Part shown: piece after piece, positions 12,464 to 23,644 of the stretch
Numbering within the stretch: the first letter of the stretch is position 1
Layout of the letters: the number at the start of each line of letters is the position of its first letter
Assembly: GCA_015227615.1 (NCBI GenBank)
Contig: JAALGZ010000011.1
Location: 310,001 to 374,000 of the forward strand
DNA: 64,000 nt
DNA from: Labyrinthula sp. Ha
Taxonomy: Eukaryota; Sar; Bigyra; Labyrinthulida; Labyrinthulaceae
Direction: 5' to 3'
Notes under the pieces: generated by a model
What the model was told of the DNA's origin: nothing
What the model saw: only the letters and a program-made list of their open reading frames with translations
The model's database searches: none
Position numbers and translations under genes: made by a program

Positions 12464-13321
12464 ATGCAGAGAATATCCAAAGGTTATGAGAATGTTGACC
12501 CAGAAACTTACAGCAAAGGCACTGAGAATCCTTTGTATAAAGGGGAAAGGAAAGATTCTGAATATGATTCTACAGCACCACCACCTAGTAAAATTGCGGT
12601 AAACATTGAAGGAGAGGACATAAAAGGAGTAGATGCTACAACTAGAGTACAGTCTGCTAACTTAAACTACCTTGAAACTAAGAAAGCACAACTTAAAAAA
12701 AAAGTACTCAACAATAAAAAGATTGTGGCGGGACTTAGTCTTGCTGTTGTTGCAGCTTTAGTTTTTGTTCTCTTTCCAAGAGAACCAGATGTGGAAGCTG
12801 ACTTTGACAACGCAGAAATTACAGATGCTGATGTTTTATTATCTTTAACTGGAGTTTCAGTAGTTATGGATATTGCAGTACCTGTGTCTGTGGAAAACAA
12901 TAACTTTACTCCTTTAGATGTTGAAGGTGGTAATTCTGCTATAACTATGGGTGGAACATCAGTTTCTCCTAATAGCTTTTTCGATGGTGATGTTGGTGCT
13001 TTAGAAGAAGTTTTAGGTGTTTTAAACCTTGATATTAATTTAGATATTCTGAACGACCTTGGTGATTTGCTTAGTGTTGTTCAAGCGTGCTTGAATGGAG
13101 AACCAGTTGAAGCGGATTTGATTGGACAAGTTGAAGCTGTTGCTCTTGGATTAGGATTTGATGTTGATTTAGGAGCAGCCGCAGTTGTTCTTGAGTGCCC
13201 ATTCTTTGCAAGACAGAGAATGATTCAGAAGTTGGATGCAGCTGGTTTAACACTTTATGACTTAGACGGTAAAGTATCACTCAACCAAGTCAAGTTGCAA
13301 TCAATGAGAGAGCTTTTGTAA
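12464..13321 (+). CDS. Single-pass membrane protein with LEA2/WHy-like segment
   Basis: A 285-residue protein of unknown function. Residues 1-85 are polar and Lys-rich (KKAQLKKKVLNNKK just before the membrane). A hydrophobic helix at about 87-104 (IVAGLSLAVVAALVFVLF) has no upstream signal peptide, so a type II topology with the C-terminus outside the cytosol is likely. After it, residues 132-155 (MDIAVPVSVENNNFTPLDV and following) resemble the NPN-type beta strand of LEA2/WHy domains found in membrane-anchored proteins; this is a weak resemblance by eye. The C-terminal third is rich in Asp, Leu and Val and may fold as amphipathic helices. The leader before the ATG is strongly A-rich, as for other genes here. 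It converges on the zinc-finger gene with 80 bp between stops. Confidence 0.8.
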   Translation: MQRISKGYENVDPETYSKGTENPLYKGERKDSEYDSTAPPPSKIAVNIEGEDIKGVDATTRVQSANLNYLETKKAQLKKKVLNNKKIVAGLSLAVVAALVFVLFPREPDVEADFDNAEITDADVLLSLTGVSVVMDIAVPVSVENNNFTPLDVEGGNSAITMGGTSVSPNSFFDGDVGALEEVLGVLNLDINLDILNDLGDLLSVVQACLNGEPVEADLIGQVEAVALGLGFDVDLGAAAVVLECPFFARQRMIQKLDAAGLTLYDLDGKVSLNQVKLQSMRELL

Positions 13322-13401
13322 GTGTAATATATCGCGAACATAACTTGAATATTGAATTTTGGAGAGCCCTTAGCTATTTAGACAGCAATAGTTTTAATAA
13401 A

Positions 13402-14313
13402 TTAATATGGTAAAGCAATATCGAGATTTAGCTTCTGTGTTTCAGCTACTTGTGCTTCTAAATCATCTGGTATTGTTGCATTGAAAAAGTCAGCAGCAAA
13501 AGATCCTAAGCTTAAGTTTCCTAAGCTTTTCCGCTGTCCCTTACTTCGAAATGCTTTGAGTTTCTTTGGAGAAAATTCTACTCTGCCTGTTGTATCCGTG
13601 CAATCATCAACATGAACTTGCGGTCGTTCATTTCGCAAAACTGAAGGGGGGTGCAAATCATCTGGTCTATGTTCTGAAGAAGAATTGCCTAAATCAAGCA
13701 TCTGCTGTCTAACTTCTCTCTTACGTTTTCTCTCATGTGTCTTCTCATGAGATTTTCTGTTTGAATCTTGAGTGAAGCGTTTTTGGCATCCAGGAAAGCG
13801 ACATGCAAATGGCTTTTCACCAGTGTGTGTTCTGTCGTGGCTTTTTACATTAGCTTTATATCCAAACTTCTTTCCACATTTCGGACATTCATAAGGTTTT
13901 TCAGCTTTATGGACTTCCATATGTCGAAGGAGTTTACTCTTTTCTCCAAATGTTTTTCTGCATTTCAAACATCTAAACCTTTCGGCCTTATGTAGGACTC
14001 TATGTCTTCTAAGGTCACTAGCATTTAAAAACTCTTCAGCGCATCCATTGACAAAACACCTGAACTCGCCCCTCTTGTTCCTCCCTGTCATTTTGAATTT
14101 CATCTCCGTGAAAAACGGAGTAGATTCCGCACCTGATTTATTATTTTGAAAATTATTAAAATTCAACGGACTATTTATGTCACTACAAAGCTGTGAGATT
14201 TCTAGATTTCTTAGATGAAGCAGCTTGAAAGTTTCCAAGTTTCGAAACGTTTGGTAGTTTGGATTGTTTTTCGAGTGAACAAGGGATTGAGATAATGCCT
14301 TAGTGAAGCCCAT
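13402..14313 (-). CDS. C2H2 zinc-finger protein (four fingers)
   Basis: A putative DNA- or RNA-binding protein of 303 residues. Four C2H2 fingers run in tandem: C86/C91/H104/H108, C115/C118/H131/H135, C143/C146/H159/H163 and C171/C176/H189/H193. Fingers 1 and 4 have the five-residue Cys spacing (CxxxxC) seen in TFIIIA-like fingers. The third linker is a canonical TGEKP. A basic run after finger 4 (ERKRKRE) is a likely nuclear localisation signal, and the C-terminal 100 residues are low in structure. The first ATG gives a 70-residue leader without recognisable features. The ATGs at residues 71 and 75 (MKFKMTGRNKRG), just before the fingers, are equally plausible starts. Transcription factor is the natural reading; the target is unknown. 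Confidence 0.9.
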   Translation of the reverse strand: MGFTKALSQSLVHSKNNPNYQTFRNLETFKLLHLRNLEISQLCSDINSPLNFNNFQNNKSGAESTPFFTEMKFKMTGRNKRGEFRCFVNGCAEEFLNASDLRRHRVLHKAERFRCLKCRKTFGEKSKLLRHMEVHKAEKPYECPKCGKKFGYKANVKSHDRTHTGEKPFACRFPGCQKRFTQDSNRKSHEKTHERKRKREVRQQMLDLGNSSSEHRPDDLHPPSVLRNERPQVHVDDCTDTTGRVEFSPKKLKAFRSKGQRKSLGNLSLGSFAADFFNATIPDDLEAQVAETQKLNLDIALPY

Positions 14314-14838
14314 TTTTAGAAAGTACTTTTTATATTTTTCGGGTTGTGTTTACTTGATCAGCACTCCAACTCTTATCATTTAAGAAGGAAAACAAACATG
14401 TCGCAGAGTATTAAACTAATCGTAATTCATTCGTTTGTAATAATTCAACAACCAATCAGATTTTCGGAGCCTGTGTTTCACCAATCAATTCAATGCACGG
14501 TTTCTTAACCAAAATTTTCTTAACGGTAATTTAGTGTTTCATTCCATTAAAACAACTTGGTATAAACAAAGATAGGAAAAACTAAATAAATTTTGTTAAA
14601 GCTAATTCACGGAACATTAACGGGATGATAGATAGATACAATTTTTACCGGTATGTTCCGGTATACTTTCTCGAAACACCAAACTATAAGTTTTCTCTGC
14701 CTACTTGAAGTTAAAAACAAACGAGTCCAACCTAAAACTTACAAAAGACTAATTCTGTGAATAAGAGACTATACTCATAAATTATTGAAGAACGGTTCCT
14801 ATAAAGAAACATCTACCACTGATTGCAAGGACTTAAGG

Positions 14839-15084
14839 TTAGCACGGTCTTGGTTTATACAGATCAGAAAACAAAACAATCGGACTATTTTCAAAAACTA
14901 AAATTGTAAATCTCCTTTCATTAAGAAATGCCTCCTTGGTAGTATTGTTTTTTGCTTTTTTTAATATTTTATCAGGGGTAGAACTAAGAAAAACAGGTAT
15001 TTCCATAAAGGAATTTGAATTAATATGACACAGTTTTGTATAATTAAAACCAATACAAACTTCAAAGTTTATTTTTCTTTTCAA
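14839..15084 (-). pseudogene. Possible gene relic, unknown family
   Basis: An open minus-strand stretch of about 80 codons (containing KRKINFEVCIGFNY and PRP near its end). The same frame continues upstream with occasional stops. The residue mix is more protein-like than expected from AT-rich noise, but the length alone is not significant. No family recognised. Confidence 0.2.
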
Positions 15085-15356
15085 AGCTACTGGAAATTGG
15101 TCCTAGATAATATTATAGTCAAAATTTTTTATATTTGTCCCATTATAAGTTCAGTTTTGGCTATTTTAAAGTTGAGTTTGGAGTAAAGTTAAATTAAGCC
15201 AAATAACTATTGTAGAGATTAATAGGGAAGTTCTTGGAGTTTATTCGAAAAAAAAATCGGAGGAACCCCGCATCATTGATACCTATGGGTGACAACCATT
15301 TCTCAGGATGTTTTGTCACTTGGTATCACCCATTCAGGAATATTTGACATTTAAGG

Positions 15357-15398
15357 GTATCCTTTTTCAGAGCTTCTGAGATCTTGGAAAAAGGATAC
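15357..15398. repeat. Perfect 12-bp stem-loop
   Basis: GTATCCTTTTTC at 15357-15368 is perfectly complementary to GAAAAAGGATAC at 15387-15398, with an 18-nt loop. It lies in a stretch that also carries partial inverted copies of GGTATCACCCAT/ATGGGTGA (about 15281-15333). It might be a terminal-repeat remnant or a chance hairpin. No adjacent gene explains it. Confidence 0.4.
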
Positions 15399-18300
15399 AT
15401 TGTTAGGAAATCTATACAGAATACTCCAATTCTCAAAAAAACTTGTTTATAGACATAAATTCATCCGTTTTTTTTGCCTGGTGAGATCTGTTCAGGCTCT
15501 AGACGAGTATTTCTTGAGCCATTACACGGATTGAAGTTGAGAAAAACAGCATTTTACCCCAACATCGACTTTTCTTAAAAACAACATTTAAAATTTCCTA
15601 AAAAACAGAATTAAAGATTACAGGACTTGTCTTTTTTTAGTTTTCGGGGACTGGTTAGTACAAGAATTTAGGGGATTATAGCAAAATTGAGTGATTTCGT
15701 ATTTTCAGATGTGCAGATTTTCAACATTTGTCTTTTCTGAGTGAAGTTTAGCTCAGTTACAGTTAACTAAAGAAAAAATATCCTGAAAAAAGGTTTGAAA
15801 AGCTAGGCATTGGCCATTCTTAGGGTCTGAGAAGAATCAGATCATCTATAGAGTTGTTCTTCGTTATGTTATGTTTGAATGTGTGTTTTTCTAGAGATAT
15901 GTAAACTTAGTGAAAAGGACCCTTAAAACTTTCTTTTTTTTGGGCTTAAAATAAATATCCTTGCGAAATACATGGAAAAAATACATAGTCAGAAAAGTTT
16001 TTCAACTTGAAACATTTATTAGGTGATAATATTGTATTTGAAGAAGATTTCGCAGCAAGAAGTAACAAATACTATATGCGTTATTTTTAGTAAACATGTT
16101 TTTTTAAACTTTATATTACTCTAATCCTTTGAATTTTTATGTGAGCACGTGCTAGGTTAAATTTGCAATATGCTTTGAGCTTTATAGAATGCTTAAGTAC
16201 CTGGCTTAAATTAAATTTCTATTTAGCTGCATTCATGATTAAATCGTCCATACAGCTATGACTACTACGTAACAAAAAACATTGCAAATATTTATTATTG
16301 CATGCGAGTCTTGGCTTCATTAAAAAATCTAAAATTTTCATTTCCAGAAGTTTTGAAATAGACATCTATGTTGTTTTCCATCCTATATATTATAGACCTG
16401 GCAATTGCTTATTGTATTTTGTGACTTAGATAGCTTTAAATACTTAGAATTCTCGAAGGGGCTATATGTATCGAAGGGTGTATTAGCCAATCTTTAGAGT
16501 TTATGTTTGATTTTATTAACTCATAATATTCCCTGAGATAAGAGCATTGCAAACTGGAAGCGTTTCACTCTTGATACCAATTGTTTAAAATATATAGAAT
16601 ATTAAACTGTCTTAACGTGCTTGAAACTTGAATTTTGTGAACTGAGCCGGTAGATATCTTCTTTTCGTAATAATCGCAAATTCGATGATCCGATTATAGA
16701 TATAATCCATAGAGGACTCAATGAACACTAATTTATCAGTTAAAATAAACAATTCGGTTAATATGTTGGTACCACAGAAAATTAACAGAATAATCGTGCT
16801 TACCACCATTATGGTTGATTGGTGATTCATTAAGGACTGTCTTAATAGTTATAACGGTATGCTAAACTGATCAAAATCGAGCTCCGATATTTCATGTTAA
16901 GGACGACAACGAGTCTTAAAATAGAAAGGGTTTCTGAATGGAATATTTCACCTCAGTACTACCGTCGCAATGATTTGAGAAATATAATCTTACGGAAAAT
17001 AAAGATTGCGCCATTAGAAAACCCTGTAATTAGTCTTTAAACATTGCAATGAAATTGGAAAAGGGAACGAAAGTAAGTTCTAGCAACGGAATGTACATAT
17101 CATATGGCTACGAGGAAAGTCTAGTTTCTGAGCTTTTCCCCCTTCCATTTATGAGCGAAGTACATCACCATCGTTGGGGTCTCATTTCAGGAAAAAAATA
17201 TCTTAGTATAAGGGGGCGGACCTGTAGTTTGGTGCAACATTACGTTATGTACTCGTAGGTTTAAATCATTACCCCAATGCCTCACCATATTTCCAAACGA
17301 TTTCTTGTATTTTTTGAAGGAAGTCTCTTGACACTGGTGATAGCCGTACTCCAGTCCTTATGCGATGATTAACTAAGAAATTTCAGTCATTGCTAAGTGT
17401 TGCTGGAGTCGGTCACGTTAATTTATCGCAAGAGTATATTTCTTATCGGTAAATCTATTTTCCAAAAGCGTGGAATTACTGTCCAATCAAATTTGACTTA
17501 AAATTTTGGTCTAAGAAGGAAGATGATTCACTATACAAAATTTCCAATAAACTTGTTAACTAGCTCTCTTCAAAAATAAGGGAAAAACTGAAAGCGGTAT
17601 TGTTTTCATGATCATGAGCCTCATTTATATATACTAATAATCGATGTCCAGTTACTTCCATTAACCGTACATGTTCTCCTGTATGCCTTGCTGAAATGAT
17701 GTTAGATTAGTAGCCACCCCTTGGTCTGAAGTGATATGTTATAATGATTCGTTAAGTTTCTTACCATCTTAGCTAACTCTTTGTAATGTTTTCTATCTTT
17801 TTTGCTTTCTACATCATGCGTTGGGAATTTATAAATGCTTTTGTCTTTTCCAAAGATTAACCATGTATTTTGTATTTTAAATTCTCCACAGGCCCATGGG
17901 CATTAGAATGTACGAAATATACCATTCATGCTTTTCGCCCTTACTGGCTTCTACTTCAAGCTACTGCTAACTTACTTTAAGCAAGGCAGGTACAATAACA
18001 GTTCTTACTTACCAGTTAGTTTAGTTTGATAGCAAACAAATATGTAGGATTCAACGAGAACTATTGAGAAGCCATCTTTGCAGATATATCCCGTGATCTT
18101 GAAATTGTGACCACCAATATTCTAGAAAGAAAAAAAAATGTTTTTTGTACACTACGTAAGTATCCCTTAAATAACTGATCTTCGTTGAAGACTCTATGGC
18201 TGCATGTTATAAAGATTATTCTATTTAATCTGCACTCAAGCTGTGGTTATAAATGTTACACTTTTATGAAAACTACAATACAATTTAATAAATTATCAAG

Positions 18301-20654
18301 TTAGCACTGATGATGGCGACTTCTAGTGTTATCTCTTTTCCACGAAACAGACTTGCTCCTCTTGTTGTCTTTGCTCAGAGATTGACATCATATCGCTAAT
18401 TCATTCGAAACCCAAGTTACTGCTTTGGATTAAGCAGTCTAAATGTAAACATTAACGGTTATCTTATTCAAACTTACTGTTAGTCAAAACGGTGCTTTCT
18501 GATAGCAAAGTAAATACTTGGGTTTTCAAGCTCTATAGCTATAGATATAACATAATTAATAAAATTATTTTGTGCTCTAAGTCTTTTAACCAGGTCTTAA
18601 TATTTCTAAGAACTATCAATATTCAAGGGATTGTTGTTTTGATTCTGATTACCAAGAAAAAATTGAGATTCTTACGAACATCATATAATTATGAGATGTT
18701 TTATTTTTTAACATGTTACTAATCACCAGTTAAATTACATCCGAAATTATTAGAATCAGTCAACAAGAACAGCTAGGGAATATATATATATAAATCGGCA
18801 CCTCTTTGTGGTTATACACTGTTAAGAAAACCGGGGAGAAATTGAAATACTTACTAAAATACACAAAGTAATTTTTCTCTTGGGTAGTAGCATACTTTCT
18901 TATGGTAATCAAATGAAACAAATAGTACATCATATGTAGCTGATCTTAAAGGTAACATCTAAGTAGAGTCAATGTCCTCCAATGAAAGTGAGAACATGTC
19001 TTATTTATTTTCGATTCTACACAAGGTTTAATAGAAAAAGCGACTAATTTTTTTATCATCAATAGTAGCGAAGAATTCTCGTGGGAAATGAGGTTTTATG
19101 AAATTGGCCTAGTGAGAAGCCCTAATCAGTTTGCCTAAGATCGGACGTTGCTTTTGGGTATATTATGAAAGCGTGGTGATATGCTCTGTTGTGGGGCGAT
19201 GTAGGAAGGATATTATGCCTATGATAAGGCAGATAAGAAATAAATATTTATATAAGGACTTGCCTCTCTGTACCCATCCTCGTGTATGTGTGGGTTTGAG
19301 AGAAACTTATTATTTCCTATAAAGCCAGAATTTATTGTTCAAGGAATATAACTGGAAGAAGAATAAGGTCATGTTGTTTAAATCTGTTTACGAAGCTCGT
19401 GTCAATATTTCCCGTGGCCGCTATGAATGTCTTTAGTAAAAATTTCTCCAGGTTAACTTAGTTAACTTTTTTATAAACAAGAAGTAGACACTTCACATAA
19501 TTTACTTACAACGGATTAAATTTTATTTTTGTTCCAGCATTATTCCTTAACTTTGTCCTCTTTTTAAGCTAACAACGACCCAACTGAAAAACAAATGAAA
19601 CTACACCTTCTATAAGGCAGATCTTAGGCTAAGAAATAAAAAAAATATGGTCTTCTGTAATCCATAAAACACCAAACCTCAAAACAAAACTGTACTAAGC
19701 TTAGTACTTACTTTATAATTACTTGATTCTAAACTATTTATTTGGTTCAGCTATATAGATTTGCAGTAAGCGCGTGCTCCTATAACCAGCCAAACTAGAA
19801 TAAAACCTCAGAACGAAGCAACTACACAACAGAAACAAATGCCAGAATTACGACAGCAGCAAAACATTGAGGACCATAAAGTTACTGCAGTCCTCTAGCA
19901 TGATTCACAATGAATTAACTATCCGTTAACAAAGAACATTGGATAATTAACAACCATTCAGGTTATTACATGTAGTTTATTACGAGTTCTTATTTATATC
20001 TTACAAGTATTTAGATAATGCAACATTAGTTTGGGAAAATTTGTTTATCAAGAATTATCTTATTCAGCAACTCCAAAGTTTAGTAATCTTCTTACTGATA
20101 GATTTTAAGGATAACACATGTGCAAAACCAGTGTAGGTTATGATTCATGACTAATGATAATAAGAATTTTTTTTTATAAGAACAAAAGCCTTGATATACT
20201 GAGCTTAGACAAGGATACATGAACATCAGATAAGTATTTATAACTAGGTGCCTTTGCATAACTGACTAAACATGATACAAGAGCTTTCTTCAGAGTAAAA
20301 ACACATTACGATAATTAGGTAAGCAGTTTGAAGATACCATTTGAATAAAAGTAAATCTATATAGTATGTATTTGCGTTCACCGCAGAGCCTACAGCCTAC
20401 AAAGCAGGTAATTTGCTATAATGGTGATAAATAAGAAAGACAAATTCTACAATTTAACAACAACTAAAATCATGGAAAGGAAAAGTATACAGGTGGTTAC
20501 TTTAATCTCTCTGATGTTTTGATTTTAACGAATTTATCGTTATAGTAAATAAAGTAGAAAATTATTACAGTTCAGCTATTAAGAAAGGTGGGGCTGATGA
20601 GTTTTAGAGAAGGAAGATAATGACATTATAATATTTTAACTAGAAAGGTACAAG

Positions 20655-20909
20655 TTAATTATGAGAAATCACATTATAGCACTTGTGAAACTGCATGTAT
20701 CTGACACCTGTTTCACAAACATCATCTCCATCACAATCAACCAACGTCCAATCATCACTCTCACATTTACTGCATCCACTAACACACTTCTCTATACTTT
20801 CTTCCTTTCCTTGAAACATATTTGAGCAACATAAAACACAACCTTCCATAGTTTGTGCGTGACTGAGTTGAGTTAAATATGCAAATGCTGCAAAAAATAA
20901 CACTTTCAT
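20655..20909 (-). CDS. Small secreted cysteine-rich protein
   Basis: A predicted 84-residue protein. I chose the internal ATG at 20907-20909 because it begins a typical signal peptide (MKVLFFAAFAYLTQLSHAQ). The longer open frame to 21002 would add 31 basic residues in front of it. The mature part of about 65 residues carries nine cysteines in CVLCC, CVSGCSKC and single-Cys positions, with an acidic character, suggesting a disulfide-stabilised extracellular peptide. No family is recognised. It is divergently arranged with the multicopper oxidase, with 538 bp between start codons, so the two may share control sequences. Confidence 0.7.
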   Translation of the reverse strand: MKVLFFAAFAYLTQLSHAQTMEGCVLCCSNMFQGKEESIEKCVSGCSKCESDDWTLVDCDGDDVCETGVRYMQFHKCYNVISHN

Positions 20910-21447
20910 CTTTTCCTTCTTTTTGAGTTTTGAATTAATATCTTCACTCTTTATTAGATGTTTTATTCGTCCAAGATCATAAGTCCGAAATCTAGTCCTC
21001 ACGGTTCAAATTTGTCAAAGGTTGTCTTTGTTTTTGAACGTATTCATCTATATTTTTCTTTCGTCTCTTTTCTTCCGCTCGGAAATTTTAATACACTTAA
21101 TATTGTTAACTAAATACAGCATTACCAGGACTACAAATTAGAAATATTTATGCAGCGAATACGGAAAAGAAAGACTTAAACAAACTGTATTCTGCCATAC
21201 TCGCTCGGAGTTCACAGCATAATACACGGTTCCTGGTTCTTAAAAATTCCAATTCACTATCTTTCACAACAATAATTGGCGAGCATAATCCGAAATATTT
21301 ATAGAAAGCAGTCACCATGCGGACGAAAACAAGGTTGTTTTAATATCTTTTGTTTCTCTTCGGAAAGAAGATATGGCTCGGAAGCTCTGAATATTTTTAT
21401 CATAACAAAAACAAATAAAGTAACATAAAACAAAAACAAGAAACAAT
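20910..21447. promoter_or_regulatory. Divergent promoter region with three GCTCGGA repeats
   Basis: This interval separates the start codons of the Cys-rich secreted protein and the multicopper oxidase. It contains three copies of GCTCGGA, all on the plus strand, at 21077-21083, 21203-21209 and 21376-21382, plus a CTTCGGAAAG near 21359. The oxidase leader (21400-21447) is very A-rich. Shared regulation is inferred from geometry and repeats only. Confidence 0.4.
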
Positions 21448-23463
21448 ATGAAGTTATTTGGATTTATTGGAACTGCCTTATACACTGTTCAAGCACAAAG
21501 TTGTTCAAAGACAGAGATTGGAGTTAACTTACTTGATTGTCCTTTAGATGTCTGGAAAAATTCTGAAAACCCAACAACACTGGATAATCCAATGCAACTA
21601 GAATATAGAACTGTTGTAGAAACTATACCAGCTATGAACCAAACTTCACAAAGTGTAATTGAAGGTGAGTTTATTGACCTCACTGTAAAAACTTATGCTA
21701 TTGATGGATATACACCTGGAAATCCCTCACCAATTTGGCAATGGGAAAAAGGAGCAACAGTCCATATCAACTTGACTAATAGCATCCATATTAATTACCA
21801 AGAAGATACTGAAGAATACCAAGTGCCTGAAGATGAGTGGCATGAAGCTCATTGGGGTATTAATATCCACACCCACGGTTTGCATATTAGCTCTGATTCA
21901 ATGCAAGATGATCCTTCAAGAGAAATTCATGTGGGAGATAGTGGATTATATCAGTTTGAGTTACCTGGAAATCACTTAGGAGGTTTTCATTGGTATCACC
22001 CACACATTGAAGCAGTTTCTGAAATGACTGTTGGATCAGGAACTTTTGGACCTTTGGTTATAGAAACTTCTGATGATGGAACTGAAATCTCAAGTTTAGT
22101 TTCAGAACTAGAGCAACATATTTTCACAATTGCCAAAATATATCCTGCCAAATTAGTTGAGCTTTCTCATGGCTATGTAGGGCAGTTTGATGCCATTAAT
22201 GGAGTTTACCCAAGAGAAAATATTGTAGATTCTACATTCAAAGTTGAGTACAATGAAGAACTGGAAGAAGATATTCAACTGGAGGAAGAAAACACAAATT
22301 ATACTTTGATCAATGGTTTCTTACGACCAAAGATTACTATGGTTGCAAATGAATGGTATAGATTTGCATTTCTTTATGCTGGTGGAACTGATGAAGAAGC
22401 AGATTTGACTGACGTAAAGTTTAAGATTGGAAAAAACACTGCGCTATCTGCTAACGAGGAAGGAGATTTTGGTATCTTAGAAGAACAAGAAGACACTGTT
22501 TGTGAGACAAAGCTGATTGCAAAGGATGGAGTTTATTTGAGAGAAAGTAGAAACCTTGATTTTGATGCTGGAAATAAAATATGGACTGCACCAGCAAACA
22601 GATTTGAAATATTATTTAAATGTAGCTTTAACGCAGAAGGTACAGATAATAGTTATGCTCTTATAATGGATACACCAAAAGAGTCCAATAGGGCGGAAGA
22701 TGAATATATAAAACACAGTGTTCCTGTATTGCAATTTGAAGTTGTGAAAACAGAGTTAAACCAAGAAAACCTTTCAGAACTTGCAGAGTCAACAATAGCT
22801 GGAGATTTTTCTTTTCAAAACCAAGCTTGTATGCCTGCATATTTACCTGATATGCGAGGTGATGACGTTGAGATCACATCTCACATTGATGATACCTACA
22901 CAGAGGAAATAAAAGCGACAATAAGAGAAGAAACATTGAACTTTGATTTTCTAACACCTGTCAATAATGGTGTTAATACTATGAATCTTACAGTTACACC
23001 TTTTAATGTCAATGGAGATTATTTTAGAGGATATTACGCAGAAGACAAAGCTCTAAACCTTACTGTGTTGAGAGTACAAAATATGTATCAGTTCAACTTG
23101 AATCATGGTCATCATCCTTTACATATTCATGTTAACCACTATCAGCTACAAAATGCAGCAGATGATGGAAGTGGATATCATCAAGCGGGAGATTTTGTAG
23201 ACACTTTGACTAGTGCTTGTGATGCTACAGGATGTGTGAATGGAGCAACAGGAAGACCAGCAACTGAGAACACCTTTTTTAGGATGTATACCGATAGATA
23301 TCCTGGGCGAATGATTGGTCACTGTCACAATATGGACCACTCAGATAGTCTTGCTCTTGGAGAAATGTGGATTCTACCTGACGAAGACTCAACATTGTTT
23401 GATGTAGAACCACTGTGGTCGGATACTTGTTCAGAAACTTTGGATATAGTTAGAGAAGTCTAA
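21448..23463 (+). CDS. Secreted multicopper oxidase (laccase/bilirubin-oxidase type)
   Basis: A 671-residue protein with an N-terminal signal peptide (about residues 1-17, cleaved near VQAQS). Multicopper oxidases couple one-electron oxidation of a substrate to reduction of O2 to water. All four ligand motifs are visible: IHTHG (H141, H143), WYHPH (H184, H186), HPLHIH (H556 type 1, H559 type 2, H561 type 3) and HCHNMDH (H625, C626, H627, H631). The position ten residues after the type 1 Cys, usually Met, Leu or Phe, is Ala 636 (HSDSLALGEM). Acidic inserts near residues 265-285 make it longer than bacterial CotA-like enzymes. Several Asn-X-Ser/Thr sites fit secretion. Substrate unknown: phenols, bilins or metals are possible. 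It is divergent from the Cys-rich secreted gene. Confidence 0.93.
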   Translation: MKLFGFIGTALYTVQAQSCSKTEIGVNLLDCPLDVWKNSENPTTLDNPMQLEYRTVVETIPAMNQTSQSVIEGEFIDLTVKTYAIDGYTPGNPSPIWQWEKGATVHINLTNSIHINYQEDTEEYQVPEDEWHEAHWGINIHTHGLHISSDSMQDDPSREIHVGDSGLYQFELPGNHLGGFHWYHPHIEAVSEMTVGSGTFGPLVIETSDDGTEISSLVSELEQHIFTIAKIYPAKLVELSHGYVGQFDAINGVYPRENIVDSTFKVEYNEELEEDIQLEEENTNYTLINGFLRPKITMVANEWYRFAFLYAGGTDEEADLTDVKFKIGKNTALSANEEGDFGILEEQEDTVCETKLIAKDGVYLRESRNLDFDAGNKIWTAPANRFEILFKCSFNAEGTDNSYALIMDTPKESNRAEDEYIKHSVPVLQFEVVKTELNQENLSELAESTIAGDFSFQNQACMPAYLPDMRGDDVEITSHIDDTYTEEIKATIREETLNFDFLTPVNNGVNTMNLTVTPFNVNGDYFRGYYAEDKALNLTVLRVQNMYQFNLNHGHHPLHIHVNHYQLQNAADDGSGYHQAGDFVDTLTSACDATGCVNGATGRPATENTFFRMYTDRYPGRMIGHCHNMDHSDSLALGEMWILPDEDSTLFDVEPLWSDTCSETLDIVREV

Positions 23464-23644
23464 GTCATATATTAAGAACTTAGTTATATGTAAAGTGTCT
23501 ATTTCTTAACCTGTTTATTTTTCTCTAAAATCTCATAGTTCCTTCATAAAAAAATATTATTTCTTCTTTGTTGGGTTTCCAAGAATAGCTCTGAACATAT
23601 CCTTGCCATGATTCAGGTTCTTAGCTCTGAAAAGCAGACACAGG

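Larger units (their letters stand above)
14314..20654. other. 6.3 kb gene desert
   Basis: No intact gene seen. Scattered TAACGG-like sites lie near 14520 and 14620. A possible relic at 14839-15084 (minus) and a perfect stem-loop at 15357-15398 are listed separately. A protein-like open stretch at 17049-17258 (plus) is no longer than chance allows. A short TA repeat lies near 18782-18792. Confidence 0.55.

Noticed and set aside
17049-17258. A 69-codon plus-strand frame with mixed composition.
   Set aside because: Length within chance, no homolog recognised and no adjacent exon joined by a plausible tiny intron.
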